From NCBI RefSeq assembly GCF_947488985.1, contig NZ_CANLBV010000007.1, positions 16,139-80,138 of the forward strand: DNA of 64,000 nucleotides, given 5' to 3'. This document shows, piece after piece, positions 17,718-27,944 of the stretch. The notes under the pieces were generated by a model. The model ran no database searches, was not told the origin of the DNA, and was given only the letters and a program-made list of their open reading frames with translations. Position 1 is the stretch's first letter, and every line of letters begins with the position of its first letter. This DNA is from an uncultured Vibrio sp. GTDB lineage: Bacteria > Pseudomonadota > Gammaproteobacteria > Enterobacterales > Vibrionaceae. The position numbers and the translations under genes are program-made.

Positions 17718-18299
17718 ATGAGCAACGAAGAAAATAAAGTAACCGAAGAAGAGCTAGATCAGATCATTGCTGAAGCTGAAAAAGTGGAAGCTGCAGAGCT
17801 GAGTGAAGACGCTGCTGATGAGCAGGAATCAAAGATTGCTCAACTAGAAGCGGCCTTGCTTTCTAGTGAGTCTAAAGTGAAAGAGCAGCAAGATTCTGTT
17901 CTTCGCGCAAAGGCTGAAGTTGAAAACATGCGTCGCCGTAGCGAGCAAGAAATTGATAAAGCGCGTAAATTCGCTTTGAACAAGTTTGCTGAAGGTCTAC
18001 TTCCTGTCATCGACAATCTAGAGCGTGCAATGCAAGCTGCAGACGCTGAAAATGAAGTGGTTAAGCCATTATTTGAAGGTGTTGAGCTAACGCATAAAAC
18101 ATTTGTCGACACGGTTGCTAAGTTTGGTCTTAAAGAGATCAACCCAGAAGGTGAAGCCTTCAACCCTGAATTCCACCAAGCGATGTCTATCCAAGAAAGC
18201 CCTGATCACGAATCAAACACTGTGATGTTCGTAATGCAAAAAGGCTATGAGCTGAATGGCCGTGTTATTCGCCCAGCGATGGTGATGGTCTCTAAATAA
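17718..18299 (+). CDS. grpE: Nucleotide exchange factor GrpE
   Basis: A 193-aa co-chaperone that releases ADP from DnaK. The acidic N-terminal tail and long coiled coil (about 40-100, with [20 protein letters not shown]) are followed by the four-helix region and a C-terminal beta domain ([39 protein letters not shown]). I chose MSNEENK because GGAG lies 7 bp upstream. An in-frame ATG 24 bp earlier lacks a ribosome site. It has a heat-shock promoter and its own terminator, and is separated from dnaK by one transporter gene. Confidence 0.96.
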   Translation: MSNEENKVTEEELDQIIAEAEKVEAAELSEDAADEQESKIAQLEAALLSSESKVKEQQDSVLRAKAEVENMRRRSEQEIDKARKFALNKFAEGLLPVIDNLERAMQAADAENEVVKPLFEGVELTHKTFVDTVAKFGLKEINPEGEAFNPEFHQAMSIQESPDHESNTVMFVMQKGYELNGRVIRPAMVMVSK

Positions 18300-18323
18300 T
18301 CACCACTACAAATAAGTAAAAAT

Positions 18324-18353
18324 AGAGAGGAGCCCTGTGCTCCTCTTTTTTTT
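18324..18353 (+). terminator. Terminator after grpE
   Basis: GAGAGGAGC and GCTCCTCTT pair, followed by TTTTTTT. Confidence 0.88.
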
Positions 18354-18599
18354 ACAAATTTTAAACCTTTCTATTGCTGACTTATCAATAATATTACACT
18401 GTCTTGTTTTTTATTAATTGGTTTTATATTTTAATTGTACAATTTTTTTTGGTTTATTATTCTTTATCTGAGTTTCTTGTGAATAGTTGGTAGTTCTTTT
18501 CTTTGGCGTCATGATGTGTAATATGACTGAATACTTGGCAGGTAGCCGAGTTTATAACTAATAATTAACACAGATGCATATAATAATCATTGGAGTTGA
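18354..18599. other. AT-rich spacer before the symporter gene
   Basis: This stretch is very AT-rich with runs of T (for example 18426-18440) and holds no open frame of interest. It presumably carries the symporter promoter and binding sites for regulators. I could not pick a convincing -35/-10 pair or a CRP site by eye. Confidence 0.4.
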
Positions 18600-19877
18600 A
18601 TGATGGATAAGTCGCTCTCAAGCAAAATACTCATAGGCCTTTTCACTGGCCTTATTTTAGGTACTGCTATTCAATACTTGTTTAGCGGTATCAATTTCAT
18701 AGACACGTACCTGTTAGGCTTGGCTAACGGTGTCGGAACTATGTTTGTTGAAATGATTAAATTGATGGTTGTCCCATTGGTTTTCTTTTCAATTGTCTGC
18801 GGTATTGTTGATCTAAAGGACTTAAGTTCATTTGGTCGCTTAGGCAGTAAAACCTTTTCTCTATATATTTTAAATACTGTTATTGCGATCGTGCTTGCAC
18901 TGACTATTGGAATGATTTTCCAACCGGGGGCTGGAGCGAATTTAGCGGGAACAGTTTCTGAGTCCGTTGAACTTGCGACAACCGAGACTCCTGATATTTT
19001 CTCACTTATCGTTAATATTATCCCAAGTAACCCAGCAGCAGCATTTGCAAGCGGCGATATGTTGCAAATCATCTTTATGGCGATTCTAGTTGGTATCGGT
19101 ATTCAAGCGATGCAAGATCGCGGGGCACCAATCGCTAACGCATTTAAGCTTGGTAACGAGTTAATGATGAAGCTTATTGGGTTGGTGATGAGTTTAGCGC
19201 CTTACGGTGTCTTCGCGCTGATGATTAACTTAGGGGCAACGCTCGATTCAGGCACATTGATGTCGGTGGCGGGTTATGTTGCACTTGTTATCGCAATGCT
19301 TATGTTCCAAATATTCATATTTTACCCGACGGCTGTGGCTCTAACGACTCGCTGCTCTTCAAAAACATTTTTACGTGCGGTTCGTGAGCAAATCTTATTC
19401 TCGCTTTCAACAGCAAGTTCAAACGCAACGATTCCAGTTACGATGCGCACCTTGACTGAAAAATTAGGGGTTTCAAAATCAGTAGCGGGCTTTGGTGTTC
19501 CTCTAGGTGCTACGATGAATATGGCCGGTGTATCCGTTTATATTGCGCTTGGCACTATCTTCGTAGCCAACGCATTTGGTCAACCAATCCAAACCGCAGA
19601 CATCTTTACGCTTGGTATTACTATTTTGCTACTGTCTATTGGTGCTGGTGGTGTTCCGGGAGGTGGTGTTGTTATGGTAGGTGTTGTATTACATCAACTC
19701 GGTTTACCACCAGAAGGCCTAGCTATCATTGCTGCAGTAGACCGTATCAACGATATGTTTTGTACTTCTTCTAACGTAGTCGGTGATACAGCGGTTAACA
19801 CTATCGTGGCTCAGTCTGAAGGTGAAATCAGTGTTGAACTAAACGAAGACACTGCACTGCAGAAAGTCGAAGCTTAA
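18600..19877 (+). CDS. Dicarboxylate/amino-acid:cation symporter (DAACS/SLC1 family)
   Basis: A 425-aa inner-membrane transporter with about eight helices plus two re-entrant loops. Signatures are MIKLMVVPLVFFSIVCGI, the serine-rich HP1 tip SLSTASSNATIP, the ion-binding GATMNMAGVSVY segment on TM7, and DRINDMFCTSSNVVGD on TM8 where Asp and Asn bind substrate. The family moves glutamate, aspartate, C4-dicarboxylates or neutral amino acids with Na+ or H+. The TM8 Cys in place of the Arg of glutamate carriers suggests a neutral amino acid such as serine or threonine, but this is inference. It starts ATGATG, so either ATG is possible. It is followed by its own terminator and sits between grpE and dnaK without obvious functional link. 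Confidence 0.92.
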   Translation: MMDKSLSSKILIGLFTGLILGTAIQYLFSGINFIDTYLLGLANGVGTMFVEMIKLMVVPLVFFSIVCGIVDLKDLSSFGRLGSKTFSLYILNTVIAIVLALTIGMIFQPGAGANLAGTVSESVELATTETPDIFSLIVNIIPSNPAAAFASGDMLQIIFMAILVGIGIQAMQDRGAPIANAFKLGNELMMKLIGLVMSLAPYGVFALMINLGATLDSGTLMSVAGYVALVIAMLMFQIFIFYPTAVALTTRCSSKTFLRAVREQILFSLSTASSNATIPVTMRTLTEKLGVSKSVAGFGVPLGATMNMAGVSVYIALGTIFVANAFGQPIQTADIFTLGITILLLSIGAGGVPGGGVVMVGVVLHQLGLPPEGLAIIAAVDRINDMFCTSSNVVGDTAVNTIVAQSEGEISVELNEDTALQKVEA

Positions 19878-19902
19878 TTTTTGATTAAGACCTGATAATG
19901 AG

Positions 19903-19934
19903 GAGCCTCGCTTAATTTAGAGCGGGGCTTTTTG
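19903..19934 (+). terminator. Terminator after the symporter gene
   Basis: AGCCTCGCT and AGCGGGGCT pair across a short AT loop, followed by TTTTTG, 26 bp after the stop. Confidence 0.82.
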
Positions 19935-20101
19935 TTTCTGCTGATAAGAGCTTTGATGTGATTTAAAGGCGTTAGCTAAAAAGAGGAACGTGGTTGGTGC
20001 TAAATCTCTTTCGTTTCGAGTCTCAAGTGGCGAGGGATCGGTCAGCCGTTACTTTTATGCAAAAACTGGCGAAGAAAAAATAGATTTTTTTCACTTATTC
20101 C
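19935..20101. other. Spacer upstream of the dnaK promoter
   Basis: No convincing coding frame. The DNA is AT-rich towards the 3' side, where the heat-shock promoter begins. Nothing else was recognised. Confidence 0.4.
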
Positions 20102-20129
20102 CTTGAAAACCAGTTTGCAGCCCTTATCT
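20102..20129 (+). promoter_or_regulatory. Sigma-32 promoter of dnaK
   Basis: CTTGAA at 20102-20107 and CCTTATCT at 20122-20129 (CCCCATnT-like) are 14 bp apart. They leave a roughly 120-base untranslated leader before the dnaK ATG. Confidence 0.7.
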
Positions 20130-20201
20130 ATGGTGCATACGAAAGCAAATTACATTTGCACTTTAATTTTGTGTATTAGGGTTGATTCTCTAATTACCAC
20201 C

Positions 20202-20215
20202 CCCACATATGTGGG
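20202..20215. repeat. Perfect 14-bp palindrome in the dnaK leader
   Basis: CCCACATATGTGGG lies 42 bp before the dnaK start. As RNA it could form a short hairpin, and as DNA a dimeric protein site. No known regulator is assigned. Confidence 0.6.
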
Positions 20216-20256
20216 TATAGCAAAAACTTAATAGAATATATTTCGGAGATGGCCTG

Positions 20257-22170
20257 ATGGGTAAAATCATTGGTATTGATTTAGGTACTACTAACTCTTG
20301 TGTTGCTGTTCTTGACGGCGACAAACCACGCGTAATTGAAAATGCTGAAGGCGAACGCACAACAGCATCAGTAATCGCATACACAGAAGGCGAAACGCTA
20401 GTTGGTCAACCTGCAAAACGTCAAGCTGTTACTAACCCTCAAAACACACTGTTCGCTATCAAGCGTCTAATCGGTCGTCGTTTTGAAGATGAAGAAGTTC
20501 AACGCGATATCGAAATCATGCCTTTCAACATTGTTAAGGCTGACAACGGTGATGCATGGGTTGAAGCGCAAGGCCAAAAAATGGCTGCTCCTCAAGTATC
20601 TGCTGAAGTTCTTAAGAAAATGAAGAAAACAGCTGAAGACTTCCTAGGCGAAGAAGTAACTGGCGCAGTAGTAACTGTTCCTGCTTACTTTAACGATGCT
20701 CAACGTCAAGCAACGAAAGATGCTGGCCGTATCGCTGGTCTAGATGTTAAACGTATCATCAACGAACCAACTGCTGCTGCTCTAGCTTACGGTCTAGACA
20801 AGCAAGGCGGTGATCGCACTATCGCTGTATACGACCTTGGTGGTGGTACATTCGATATCTCTATCATCGAAATCGATGAAGTAGAAGGCGAGAAGACTTT
20901 CGAAGTTCTTTCAACTAACGGTGACACTCACCTTGGTGGTGAAGATTTCGATAACCGCATGATCAACTACCTAGTAGATGAGTTCAAGAAAGAGCAAGGT
21001 ATTGACCTTAAAGCTGATCCACTAGCAATGCAGCGTGTTAAAGAAGCAGCAGAAAAAGCGAAAATCGAGCTTTCTTCTACTACTCAAACTGACGTAAACC
21101 TACCTTACGTTACTGCCGATGCGACTGGTCCTAAGCACATGAACATCAAAGTGACTCGTGCGAAGCTTGAGTCTCTAGTTGAAGACCTAGTTCAACGTTC
21201 TCTTGAGCCACTAAAAGTAGCTCTAGCAGATGCTGATCTATCTGTAGGCGAAATCACTGACGTTATCCTAGTTGGTGGTCAGACTCGTATGCCTATGGTT
21301 CAAGCTAAAGTAACGGAATTCTTCGGTAAAGAGCCACGTAAAGACGTGAACCCTGACGAAGCTGTTGCAATGGGTGCTGCTGTTCAAGGTGGTGTACTAG
21401 CTGGTGACGTTAAAGACGTTCTACTACTAGACGTTACTCCTCTATCTTTCGGTATCGAAACGATGGGCGGCGTGATGACTAAGCTTATCGAGAAAAACAC
21501 AACTATCCCTACTAAAGCGGATCAAGTGTTCTCTACAGCTGAAGACAACCAAAACGCAGTAACTATCCACGTTCTTCAAGGTGAGCGTAAGCAAGCGACT
21601 TACAACAAGTCTCTTGGTCAGTTCAACCTAGAAGGTATCCAACCAGCACCACGTGGCATGCCACAAATCGAAGTAACATTCGACCTAGATGCTGATGGTA
21701 TCCTGAACGTATCTGCTAAAGATAAAGCGACAGGTAAAGAGCAGAAGATCACTATCCAAGCATCAGGCGGCCTGTCTGAGGAAGAGATCGAAGCAATGGT
21801 ACAAGAAGCAGAAGCTAACAAAGAAGCGGACAAAAAGTTCGAAGAGCTAGTAACTGCACGTAACCAAGCTGACCAAATGATTCACGGTACTCGTAAGCAA
21901 GTAGAAGAAGCTGGTGAAGCTCTACCTGCTGAAGAGAAAGAGAAGATCGAAGCAGCTATCACGGCACTAGAAGAAGTTAAGTCTGGTGATGACAAAGAAG
22001 CTATCGACGCTAAAGTTCAAGAACTTATGCAAGCAGCTCAGAAGCTAATGGAAATCGCTCAACAACAAGCTCAAGCACAGCAAGCTGGCGCAGAAGCGGG
22101 TGAGCAACCTAAGCAAGACGACGATGTGGTAGACGCGGAGTTTGAAGAAGTTAAAGACGACAAAAAATAA
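20257..22170 (+). CDS. dnaK: Hsp70 chaperone DnaK
   Basis: A 637-aa ATP-driven chaperone. The actin-like ATPase domain (1-385) has [33 protein letters not shown] and [13 protein letters not shown]. The substrate-binding beta domain has the linker [17 protein letters not shown] helical lid follows, and the C-terminus ends in the acidic [14 protein letters not shown]. Codon use is strongly biased towards highly expressed genes. It has a heat-shock promoter upstream, a GGAGA ribosome site, and dnaJ 305 bp downstream. Confidence 0.98.
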   Translation: MGKIIGIDLGTTNSCVAVLDGDKPRVIENAEGERTTASVIAYTEGETLVGQPAKRQAVTNPQNTLFAIKRLIGRRFEDEEVQRDIEIMPFNIVKADNGDAWVEAQGQKMAAPQVSAEVLKKMKKTAEDFLGEEVTGAVVTVPAYFNDAQRQATKDAGRIAGLDVKRIINEPTAAALAYGLDKQGGDRTIAVYDLGGGTFDISIIEIDEVEGEKTFEVLSTNGDTHLGGEDFDNRMINYLVDEFKKEQGIDLKADPLAMQRVKEAAEKAKIELSSTTQTDVNLPYVTADATGPKHMNIKVTRAKLESLVEDLVQRSLEPLKVALADADLSVGEITDVILVGGQTRMPMVQAKVTEFFGKEPRKDVNPDEAVAMGAAVQGGVLAGDVKDVLLLDVTPLSFGIETMGGVMTKLIEKNTTIPTKADQVFSTAEDNQNAVTIHVLQGERKQATYNKSLGQFNLEGIQPAPRGMPQIEVTFDLDADGILNVSAKDKATGKEQKITIQASGGLSEEEIEAMVQEAEANKEADKKFEELVTARNQADQMIHGTRKQVEEAGEALPAEEKEKIEAAITALEEVKSGDDKEAIDAKVQELMQAAQKLMEIAQQQAQAQQAGAEAGEQPKQDDDVVDAEFEEVKDDKK

Positions 22171-22475
22171 TTTTTCGTCGCTATAACACGTGATTTCCGC
22201 GTCGAAGGTACTCACTTACACTTGCCTTTTGGTTGGTTAAGAAAGTCCGTGCCTTCTCCTTGAACTAACGTGTTTTAGCTTAGAAAAAGTCGTTTTTCGA
22301 TTTCTAAATATACGGGCGTCAGAGGTAACTCTCACGCCCGTAAATTTGTATTTAGACTTGTCGATCTAGATAATAGCTTTATTCGGCGTTTCAGCCAGCA
22401 GAACTTTTATCTAGATTGATACACAGACTACTGAAGTGATGATTCGGTAGTAGCAATTATTTGGTGACCTAGAAC
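22171..22475. other. Long dnaK-dnaJ spacer with hairpins
   Basis: A 305-bp spacer with no convincing gene. It contains an A/T-rich stem (TAGAAA ... TTTCTA, about 22281-22306) and a strong GC-rich hairpin at 22312-22341. It could reduce or separate dnaJ expression from dnaK by partial termination or RNA processing. I saw no clear sigma-32 promoter for dnaJ. Confidence 0.5.
22312..22341 (+). terminator. Strong hairpin between dnaK and dnaJ (attenuator candidate)
   Basis: ACGGGCGT and ACGCCCGT pair, with an inner AGAG/CTCT stem closed by GTAA and one C-C mismatch. It is followed by AAATTTGTATTT, not a clean U run, so partial termination or transcript stabilisation is more likely than full stop. 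Confidence 0.55.
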
Positions 22476-23609
22476 ATGTCAAAACGTGATTTTTACGAAG
22501 TATTAGGCGTAAGCCGCGATGCATCAGAGCGCGATATTAAAAAAGCGTACAAACGCTTAGCGATGAAATTCCACCCGGACCGTAACCAGGGTGACGACAC
22601 CGCAGCAGATAAGTTTAAAGAAGTAAAAGTAGCGTACGAGATCCTAACCGATCCTCAAAAGAAAGCAGCTTACGACCAATACGGCCACGCAGCTTTTGAA
22701 CAAGGCGGCATGGGCGGCGGCGGTGGTCAAGGTGATTTCGGCGATATTTTCGGTGACGTCTTTGGCGACATCTTCGGCGGCGGTCGTCGTGGTGGCGGTC
22801 AACAGCGTGCACAACGCGGTTCAGATTTACGTTACAACATGGAACTTTCTCTAGAAGAGGCAGTTCGTGGTGTTTCTAAAGAGATCGAAGTACCAACACT
22901 TGTTGAGTGTGATACGTGTGACGGCAGCGGCGCCAAGAAAGGCTCTTCACCACAAACATGTGGTACGTGTCATGGCCACGGCCAAGTACAAATGCGCCAA
23001 GGTTTCTTTGCGGTTCAACAGACTTGTCCTACTTGTAATGGTAAAGGCAAGATCATCAAAGACCCATGTAACTCTTGTCACGGTCAAGGTCGCAAACAGA
23101 AGACCAAAACCCTTAACGTTAAGATCCCAGCGGGTGTTGATACTGGCGATCGTATTCGTCTATCTGGCGAAGGTGAAGCGGGAGAGCACGGTGCTCCGGC
23201 TGGCGACCTTTATGTACAAGTTCACGTTAAAGAGCACAATATCTTTGAGCGTGACGGCAACAACCTTTACTGCGAAGTGCCAGTAAGCTTCTCTATGGCT
23301 GCTTTGGGTGGTGAAGTTGAAGTTCCAACACTGGATGGCCGTGTAAACCTTAAAGTGCCAGAAGAGACACAAACGGGCCGTATGTTCCGTATGCGTGGCA
23401 AAGGCGTGAAAGGCGTTCGTGGCGGCGGTGTCGGTGACCTAATCGTTAAACTAGTGGTCGAAACACCGGTTAAGCTAAGTGCTCGTCAAAAAGAACTACT
23501 GCGTGAGTTTGAAGAAACCTGTGGTGGCGAAGCGGCAAGCAAACACAAGCCAAAATCAGAAGGTTTTTTCAGCGGCGTTAAAAACTTTTTCGATGACCTA
23601 ACCAAATAG
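22476..23609 (+). CDS. dnaJ: Hsp40 co-chaperone DnaJ
   Basis: A 377-aa protein that activates the DnaK ATPase and presents substrates. The J domain has HPD (KFHPDRNQG, about 33-35). A Gly/Phe-rich linker (about 75-115) is followed by four zinc-binding CxxCxGxG repeats ([32 protein letters not shown]), then the two C-terminal substrate domains. Length matches E. coli DnaJ (376). It follows dnaK and is closed by a strong terminator. Confidence 0.98.
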   Translation: MSKRDFYEVLGVSRDASERDIKKAYKRLAMKFHPDRNQGDDTAADKFKEVKVAYEILTDPQKKAAYDQYGHAAFEQGGMGGGGGQGDFGDIFGDVFGDIFGGGRRGGGQQRAQRGSDLRYNMELSLEEAVRGVSKEIEVPTLVECDTCDGSGAKKGSSPQTCGTCHGHGQVQMRQGFFAVQQTCPTCNGKGKIIKDPCNSCHGQGRKQKTKTLNVKIPAGVDTGDRIRLSGEGEAGEHGAPAGDLYVQVHVKEHNIFERDGNNLYCEVPVSFSMAALGGEVEVPTLDGRVNLKVPEETQTGRMFRMRGKGVKGVRGGGVGDLIVKLVVETPVKLSARQKELLREFEETCGGEAASKHKPKSEGFFSGVKNFFDDLTK

Positions 23610-23658
23610 GATCAGGTTGTTCGTAAGTCTGCTTGAACTGACCTACAGTTAGTTGATA

Positions 23659-23690
23659 ATCCCCACCAATCGCCTTGGTGGGGATTTCTT
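23659..23690. terminator. Bidirectional terminator between dnaJ and yaeH
   Basis: ATCCCCACCAA and TTGGTGGGGAT form a perfect 11-bp stem with loop TCGCC. T-rich DNA follows on the plus strand, and the minus-strand gene ends inside its edge. Confidence 0.88.
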
Positions 23691-24072
23691 ATTTCAGCTT
23701 GTCTAAGTCAGCTTCTATCTCGGCGATTTTGCTAGACACCACTTTTTCTAAGTGGCGCAGATCTGTGAGGATCTTCTGTTTCACATCCATCTCAGCCGTT
23801 GGGGTAGGTTTGGTGATCTTATTCAGTTCATCAATGACAAGGGTGAGATTACGGTTTATCTCTGTTATTTCTTTGTATTGATTGTTCCTACCGCTGACTG
23901 GCACACTTTTTATTTGTCGGGGATATTTGAACTTGACGCTTTTCGCGAATAGCTCACCTTTCTGCTTACGAAAATAAATCTTCAGGATATCTTTATGGGC
24001 TTCTTGGCGAAGGGAGTAACGTTCAATCTGTTTAGGTTCGTGAATACCTAAGCCAGTGAGGTTTGGATACAT
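23689..24072 (-). CDS. yaeH: UPF0325/DUF3461 family protein YaeH
   Basis: A 127-aa protein. It begins [20 protein letters not shown] and carries the family pattern [14 protein letters not shown] and [15 protein letters not shown], then a helical C-terminus [20 protein letters not shown]. It closely resembles E. coli YaeH in length and sequence. Function is unknown. A cytosolic protein is expected, since there is no signal peptide or membrane helix. It lies downstream of glnD on the same strand with a 216-bp gap, as it is a near neighbour of glnD in enterobacteria. Confidence 0.92.
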   Translation of the reverse strand: MYPNLTGLGIHEPKQIERYSLRQEAHKDILKIYFRKQKGELFAKSVKFKYPRQIKSVPVSGRNNQYKEITEINRNLTLVIDELNKITKPTPTAEMDVKQKILTDLRHLEKVVSSKIAEIEADLDKLK

Positions 24073-24288
24073 AAGCGACCTCTAGTTGATGATGTAATAC
24101 GGATTATTAGCATTAATCAATGTAGCAGTCTAACCAAGAGCTAGATAGCTGACACTCATGAATTGACAGTAAGTTGTGGGCAAGATCGCTCTATCGTTAC
24201 CCACACCTCTTGACTACTTTTTAGTTGAAAAGACTCAATGTGTAGTTTGCTTTACTTGGTTAGCCCATTTTCAAGCTACCTTGGTTTA

Positions 24289-26910
24289 CTAAGGTGCCAG
24301 CTCAGATACATGCTCCGTTAACCTTTCTCTTAGCGCTTGCTCTTGCTCTTCAGAGAGTCTTCCTCCAGTTTCGCTGGTTAGGATAAACAAATCTTCTGCA
24401 CGCTCACCAATAGTGGTAATTTTTGCGCCGTGCAAATTGATGTCTAATTCCGCAAAAGTTGCGCCAACTTGGGCCAGAAGCCCTGGCGTGTCGAGTGCTC
24501 TTAGCTCCATCAAGGTGCGTTTTTTACTCTTAGTTGGCAGGAATTCCACCAGAGTTTTGACTTTGAAATGCTGTAGATTACGTGGTGTGCGACGCGTCTT
24601 AATCTTGCTTGGTCTACCATCAGCCAGGGCATGAGTAAGGTGTTTAGCGACGGCTTTATGTCTTGCTTCATCAATCGCTTCACCATGTTGATCGAGTACG
24701 ATAAAGGTATCCAAGACATGACCATCTTTGCTGACCATAACTTGGGCGTCGTGGACGTTAAAGTTGCGTCTATCAAGCTCAGCCACCACGGTCGCAAACA
24801 GTGCCGTTTGATCTCGACAGTAGACAAACACCTCAGTACCACCTCGGGTCGCTTTCTGGCTGATCAGCACTAAAGGCTGATCTGGGTCTTCAATGCGCAG
24901 CAGATGCTCACAGTGCCAAGCGATTTGCGTGTGGGTATGACGTAGGAAGTAGTCGGCTTTAAAACGCTGCCAAAGTACTTCAATCTCACGAGCAGTGAAG
25001 CCCTCTTTACGCAGCAGTGCGGATGCCAATTGTTGGTTGTGACGGATGCGGTCTCTCACATCAACCGGGTTTTCTAAGCCACGACGCAACGCACGCTGAG
25101 TCGAGTGGAATAACTCTGCAAGCAGGGTCCGTTTCCAACTGTTCCACAACTCTTGATTGGTTGCACAGATATCAGCGACGGTTAGGCATACCAACAGTTC
25201 TAATGATTCTTCATCGCGAACTTTTTTGGCAAACTCGGTAATCACATCGGGATCGTAAATATCACGGCGTTGCGCGGTGACAGACATCAATAAGTGGCTT
25301 TGTACCAACCACGCGACTTGTTTTGCTTCGGGCTTCGATAGCCCATGCTCAATACAGAAAGAGTAAGCCTCAACAGCGCCAATTTCGGAGTGATCGCCCC
25401 CACGACCTTTACCGATATCGTGGAATATGGCGGCGAGGATCAGTAATTCTTTCTTTTGAATTCGAGGGTAAACTTCACAGCAAATAGGGTGCTTATCGTG
25501 GTTTTCAATTTGATTGAAGCGGTTGATCTGCTTGAGAAGGCGAATACTGTGTTCATCAACAGTGTAAACATGGAACAGGTCAAACTGCATCTGGCCGACT
25601 ATCTGGCTCCACTGGGGTAAGTATGCAGATAATACTCCCAACTCGTGCATCAAACTAAAGGCTTTGTGCAGTGCATTTGGGTGGCGAACGAGCGACATGA
25701 ATTTTTCACGCGCCTCGGGAATGGTATGCAGGAACCGGTTTAATCGGCGGCGTGCAGTACGCAGTTGGCGTAAAGTGGGGGGACTTACTCCTTCGATAGA
25801 AGAGTCGTTGGCGATATGGATAAACATATCGAGAATCGTTTCCGGTCTCGCTTGGAATAGAGCCGGTTTGCGCGCTTCTATCAATGCACCACGGCGCTGA
25901 AAGTCGCTATCGAGGATTTCTGCGTCTCTTGTTTGACCGCCGTTAATGATCGCTTGATCAAACAGTTTTAGGAGCATTTTATTGAGCTCAGCCACACGGC
26001 GAAGGGTTCGGTAAAACTCCTTCATCATCATCTCGACACCACGGTTGCCTTCGCCTGTGTAACCAAGGTGCTCGGCGACTTGAGCTTGATGGGCAAACGT
26101 GAGTCGGTTGTCGTAGCGGCGCAATTCTATATGCAGTGCAAAGCGAACTCGCCATAAGAAATCTTGGCATTCGACCAACTCACGATATTCAGCATCGGTC
26201 AGAAAGCCGTATTTGCTCATCTCTAATAACGAGGTCGCACCAAAGTGTCGACGTGCTACCCAACTTAATGTGTGGATGTCTCGCAACCCACCTGGCGTCG
26301 ACTTGATATCCGGCTCTAGATTGTAAGTGGTGTCATGGTAGCGAGCATGACGTTCTTTCTGTTCTTGAATCTTAGCTTTATAGAAGCTTTCACTGGGCCA
26401 AAATGAATCCGAATGAATTTTCATCTTTAGCTCTTGAAAGGTATCTTCACTGCCACTGAGTAAACGTGACTCTTGCAGGTTAGTTGCGACTGTTAAATCC
26501 TCGATACCGATATCAATACACTCGGCTATCGAGCGTACAGCATGGCCTACCTCGAGTCGTAGATCCCACAATAAGGTGATGAACAGGCAGACTTTTTCGC
26601 CAAGCGCTGGTGGCAATGTCTTTTGTGAGACGATTAAAATATCAATATCGGATAAAGGATGAAGTTCACCACGACCATAGCCACCCACCGCGACTAGAGA
26701 GATATGAGGCAGTTTGTTGAATCCGAAATGCTCCCATAAACGGTTGAGCAATAAATCCATGTATTCGGATCGCAGCAGTACTAAATCTGTGACTGGATGA
26801 TGGTTTAGAAATTCACTTTTTTGATACTGGGTGAAGATCTCGAGTTGATTTTTTAGTTCGCTGATTTCAATTTGTTCGTCGCTGAACGTAAGAGGGCATT
26901 GATAAGACAT
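24289..26910 (-). CDS. glnD: Bifunctional uridylyltransferase/uridylyl-removing enzyme GlnD
   Basis: An 873-aa nitrogen sensor that uridylylates PII (GlnB) when glutamine is low and removes the group when it is high. The N-terminal nucleotidyltransferase domain has GGYGRGELHPLSDIDIL. The GlnD PII-uridylyltransferase linker follows, then the HD hydrolase domain (AIFHDIGKGRGGDHSE) and two C-terminal ACT domains for glutamine sensing. I start at MSYQCPLTF, which has GGAAAG upstream. The open frame extends six codons to a TTG. Its substrate gene glnB lies at 49.9 kb in this window. A terminator separates it from map. Confidence 0.96.
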   Translation of the reverse strand: MSYQCPLTFSDEQIEISELKNQLEIFTQYQKSEFLNHHPVTDLVLLRSEYMDLLLNRLWEHFGFNKLPHISLVAVGGYGRGELHPLSDIDILIVSQKTLPPALGEKVCLFITLLWDLRLEVGHAVRSIAECIDIGIEDLTVATNLQESRLLSGSEDTFQELKMKIHSDSFWPSESFYKAKIQEQKERHARYHDTTYNLEPDIKSTPGGLRDIHTLSWVARRHFGATSLLEMSKYGFLTDAEYRELVECQDFLWRVRFALHIELRRYDNRLTFAHQAQVAEHLGYTGEGNRGVEMMMKEFYRTLRRVAELNKMLLKLFDQAIINGGQTRDAEILDSDFQRRGALIEARKPALFQARPETILDMFIHIANDSSIEGVSPPTLRQLRTARRRLNRFLHTIPEAREKFMSLVRHPNALHKAFSLMHELGVLSAYLPQWSQIVGQMQFDLFHVYTVDEHSIRLLKQINRFNQIENHDKHPICCEVYPRIQKKELLILAAIFHDIGKGRGGDHSEIGAVEAYSFCIEHGLSKPEAKQVAWLVQSHLLMSVTAQRRDIYDPDVITEFAKKVRDEESLELLVCLTVADICATNQELWNSWKRTLLAELFHSTQRALRRGLENPVDVRDRIRHNQQLASALLRKEGFTAREIEVLWQRFKADYFLRHTHTQIAWHCEHLLRIEDPDQPLVLISQKATRGGTEVFVYCRDQTALFATVVAELDRRNFNVHDAQVMVSKDGHVLDTFIVLDQHGEAIDEARHKAVAKHLTHALADGRPSKIKTRRTPRNLQHFKVKTLVEFLPTKSKKRTLMELRALDTPGLLAQVGATFAELDINLHGAKITTIGERAEDLFILTSETGGRLSEEQEQALRERLTEHVSELAP

Positions 26911-26987
26911 AGTCTGCTTTCCGTGCAAGCAAATGAGAATATTAGATAATCTAACAGAAGCGGATGGAAAATCGAAATTGAGCGGAT

Positions 26988-27020
26988 AAAAAAATATCCT
27001 CGGCAGTGCGAGGATATTTC
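26988..27020 (-). terminator. Terminator after map
   Basis: ATATCCTCG and CGAGGATAT pair around GCAGT. On the minus strand a run of seven T follows. It separates map from glnD. Confidence 0.85.
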
Positions 27021-27065
27021 AAAAGGTTTGCTTTAGCGCTATGGCTATAGATTGCAGATTCTAAA

Positions 27066-27944
27066 CTAAGCGTTCTTCATTATGCGTGGAATCGTATCGT
27101 CACTGCGCAGTGTCAGTACTTCACAACCTGTGTCAGTCACAACTAAGGTATGTTCCCACTGAGCTGAGTTCTTGCTGTCTGCGGTGTATACGGTCCAGTT
27201 GTCTTGGTCGTCAAGACGACAGCCAAACTTACCCGCGTTGATCATTGGCTCAATCGTGAAGCACATGCCCGCTTTTAGTACTGTACGGTCACTGTTTTTG
27301 TAGTGAACCACTTGTGGGTCTTCATGGAACTCAGAACCAATACCATGACCACAGTAATCTTTAACAATAGAGAACTTAGCGCGTGGGTTGTTCTTATTGT
27401 TTGTTTTGATGTACTTCTCGATAGCCGTACCGATCTGGCCAAGTTGCACACCCGGCTTAACTTGGCGCATGCCTTCGTAAAGTGCTTCTTGAGCAACCAT
27501 GCACAGACGTTTGTTTGCCGGAGAGACTTCACCCACTAGGAACATCTTAGATGTGTCACCGTGGTAGCCTTGAGGGCGAGTGCTTAGATCTGCGTTTTCG
27601 TCATCAGGGATGATAACTGTGATATCTACGTTCAGGATGTCGCCATCTTTCAGTACAGCAGGTTTGAATTGACCTGTGCTGCCTGTCTCATCTTGTGATG
27701 CTGGAATGCCGTGGCACACAATGTGGTTGATAGACGTACAGATTGACTTAGGGAAACCGTGGTAATCAAGTGGTGCTGAGTATGCGCCTCTTTCTAGAGC
27801 GTACTCGTGACAAAGCGTATTGAGCTCTTCCGTAGTGGTACCCACTTGGATGTGAGGTTCAATCATCTCTAGAATTTCAGAAGCCAGCTTGCCGGCGACG
27901 CGCATTTTTTCAATTTCTTCAGCAGTTTTAATTTTTACAGCCAT
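27066..27944 (-). CDS. map: Methionine aminopeptidase type I
   Basis: A 292-aa metalloprotease that removes the initiator Met from nascent proteins. Metal-ligand motifs are GDILNVDITV, GYHGDTSKMF, YCGHGIGSEFHE, and FTIEPMI; Asp, Asp, His, Glu and Glu coordinate the metals. It is about 28 residues longer than E. coli Map (264), with extra residues in the DITVIIPDDENADLSTRPQG loop. I start at MAVKIKTAEE (AAGAGA upstream), since the open frame upstream is not Map-like. The gene is divergent from rpsB, the conserved arrangement. Confidence 0.96.
   Translation of the reverse strand: MAVKIKTAEEIEKMRVAGKLASEILEMIEPHIQVGTTTEELNTLCHEYALERGAYSAPLDYHGFPKSICTSINHIVCHGIPASQDETGSTGQFKPAVLKDGDILNVDITVIIPDDENADLSTRPQGYHGDTSKMFLVGEVSPANKRLCMVAQEALYEGMRQVKPGVQLGQIGTAIEKYIKTNNKNNPRAKFSIVKDYCGHGIGSEFHEDPQVVHYKNSDRTVLKAGMCFTIEPMINAGKFGCRLDDQDNWTVYTADSKNSAQWEHTLVVTDTGCEVLTLRSDDTIPRIMKNA

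Noticed and set aside
18671..19072. 133-aa antisense frame in the symporter gene
   Set aside because: A shadow of a long membrane-protein coding sequence. Its composition simply mirrors the hydrophobic sense strand.
22867..23286. 139-aa overlapping frame within dnaJ
   Set aside because: It lies in the +1 frame of dnaJ and is Arg/Lys/Val-rich, as expected from shifted zinc-finger codons. No independent signals.
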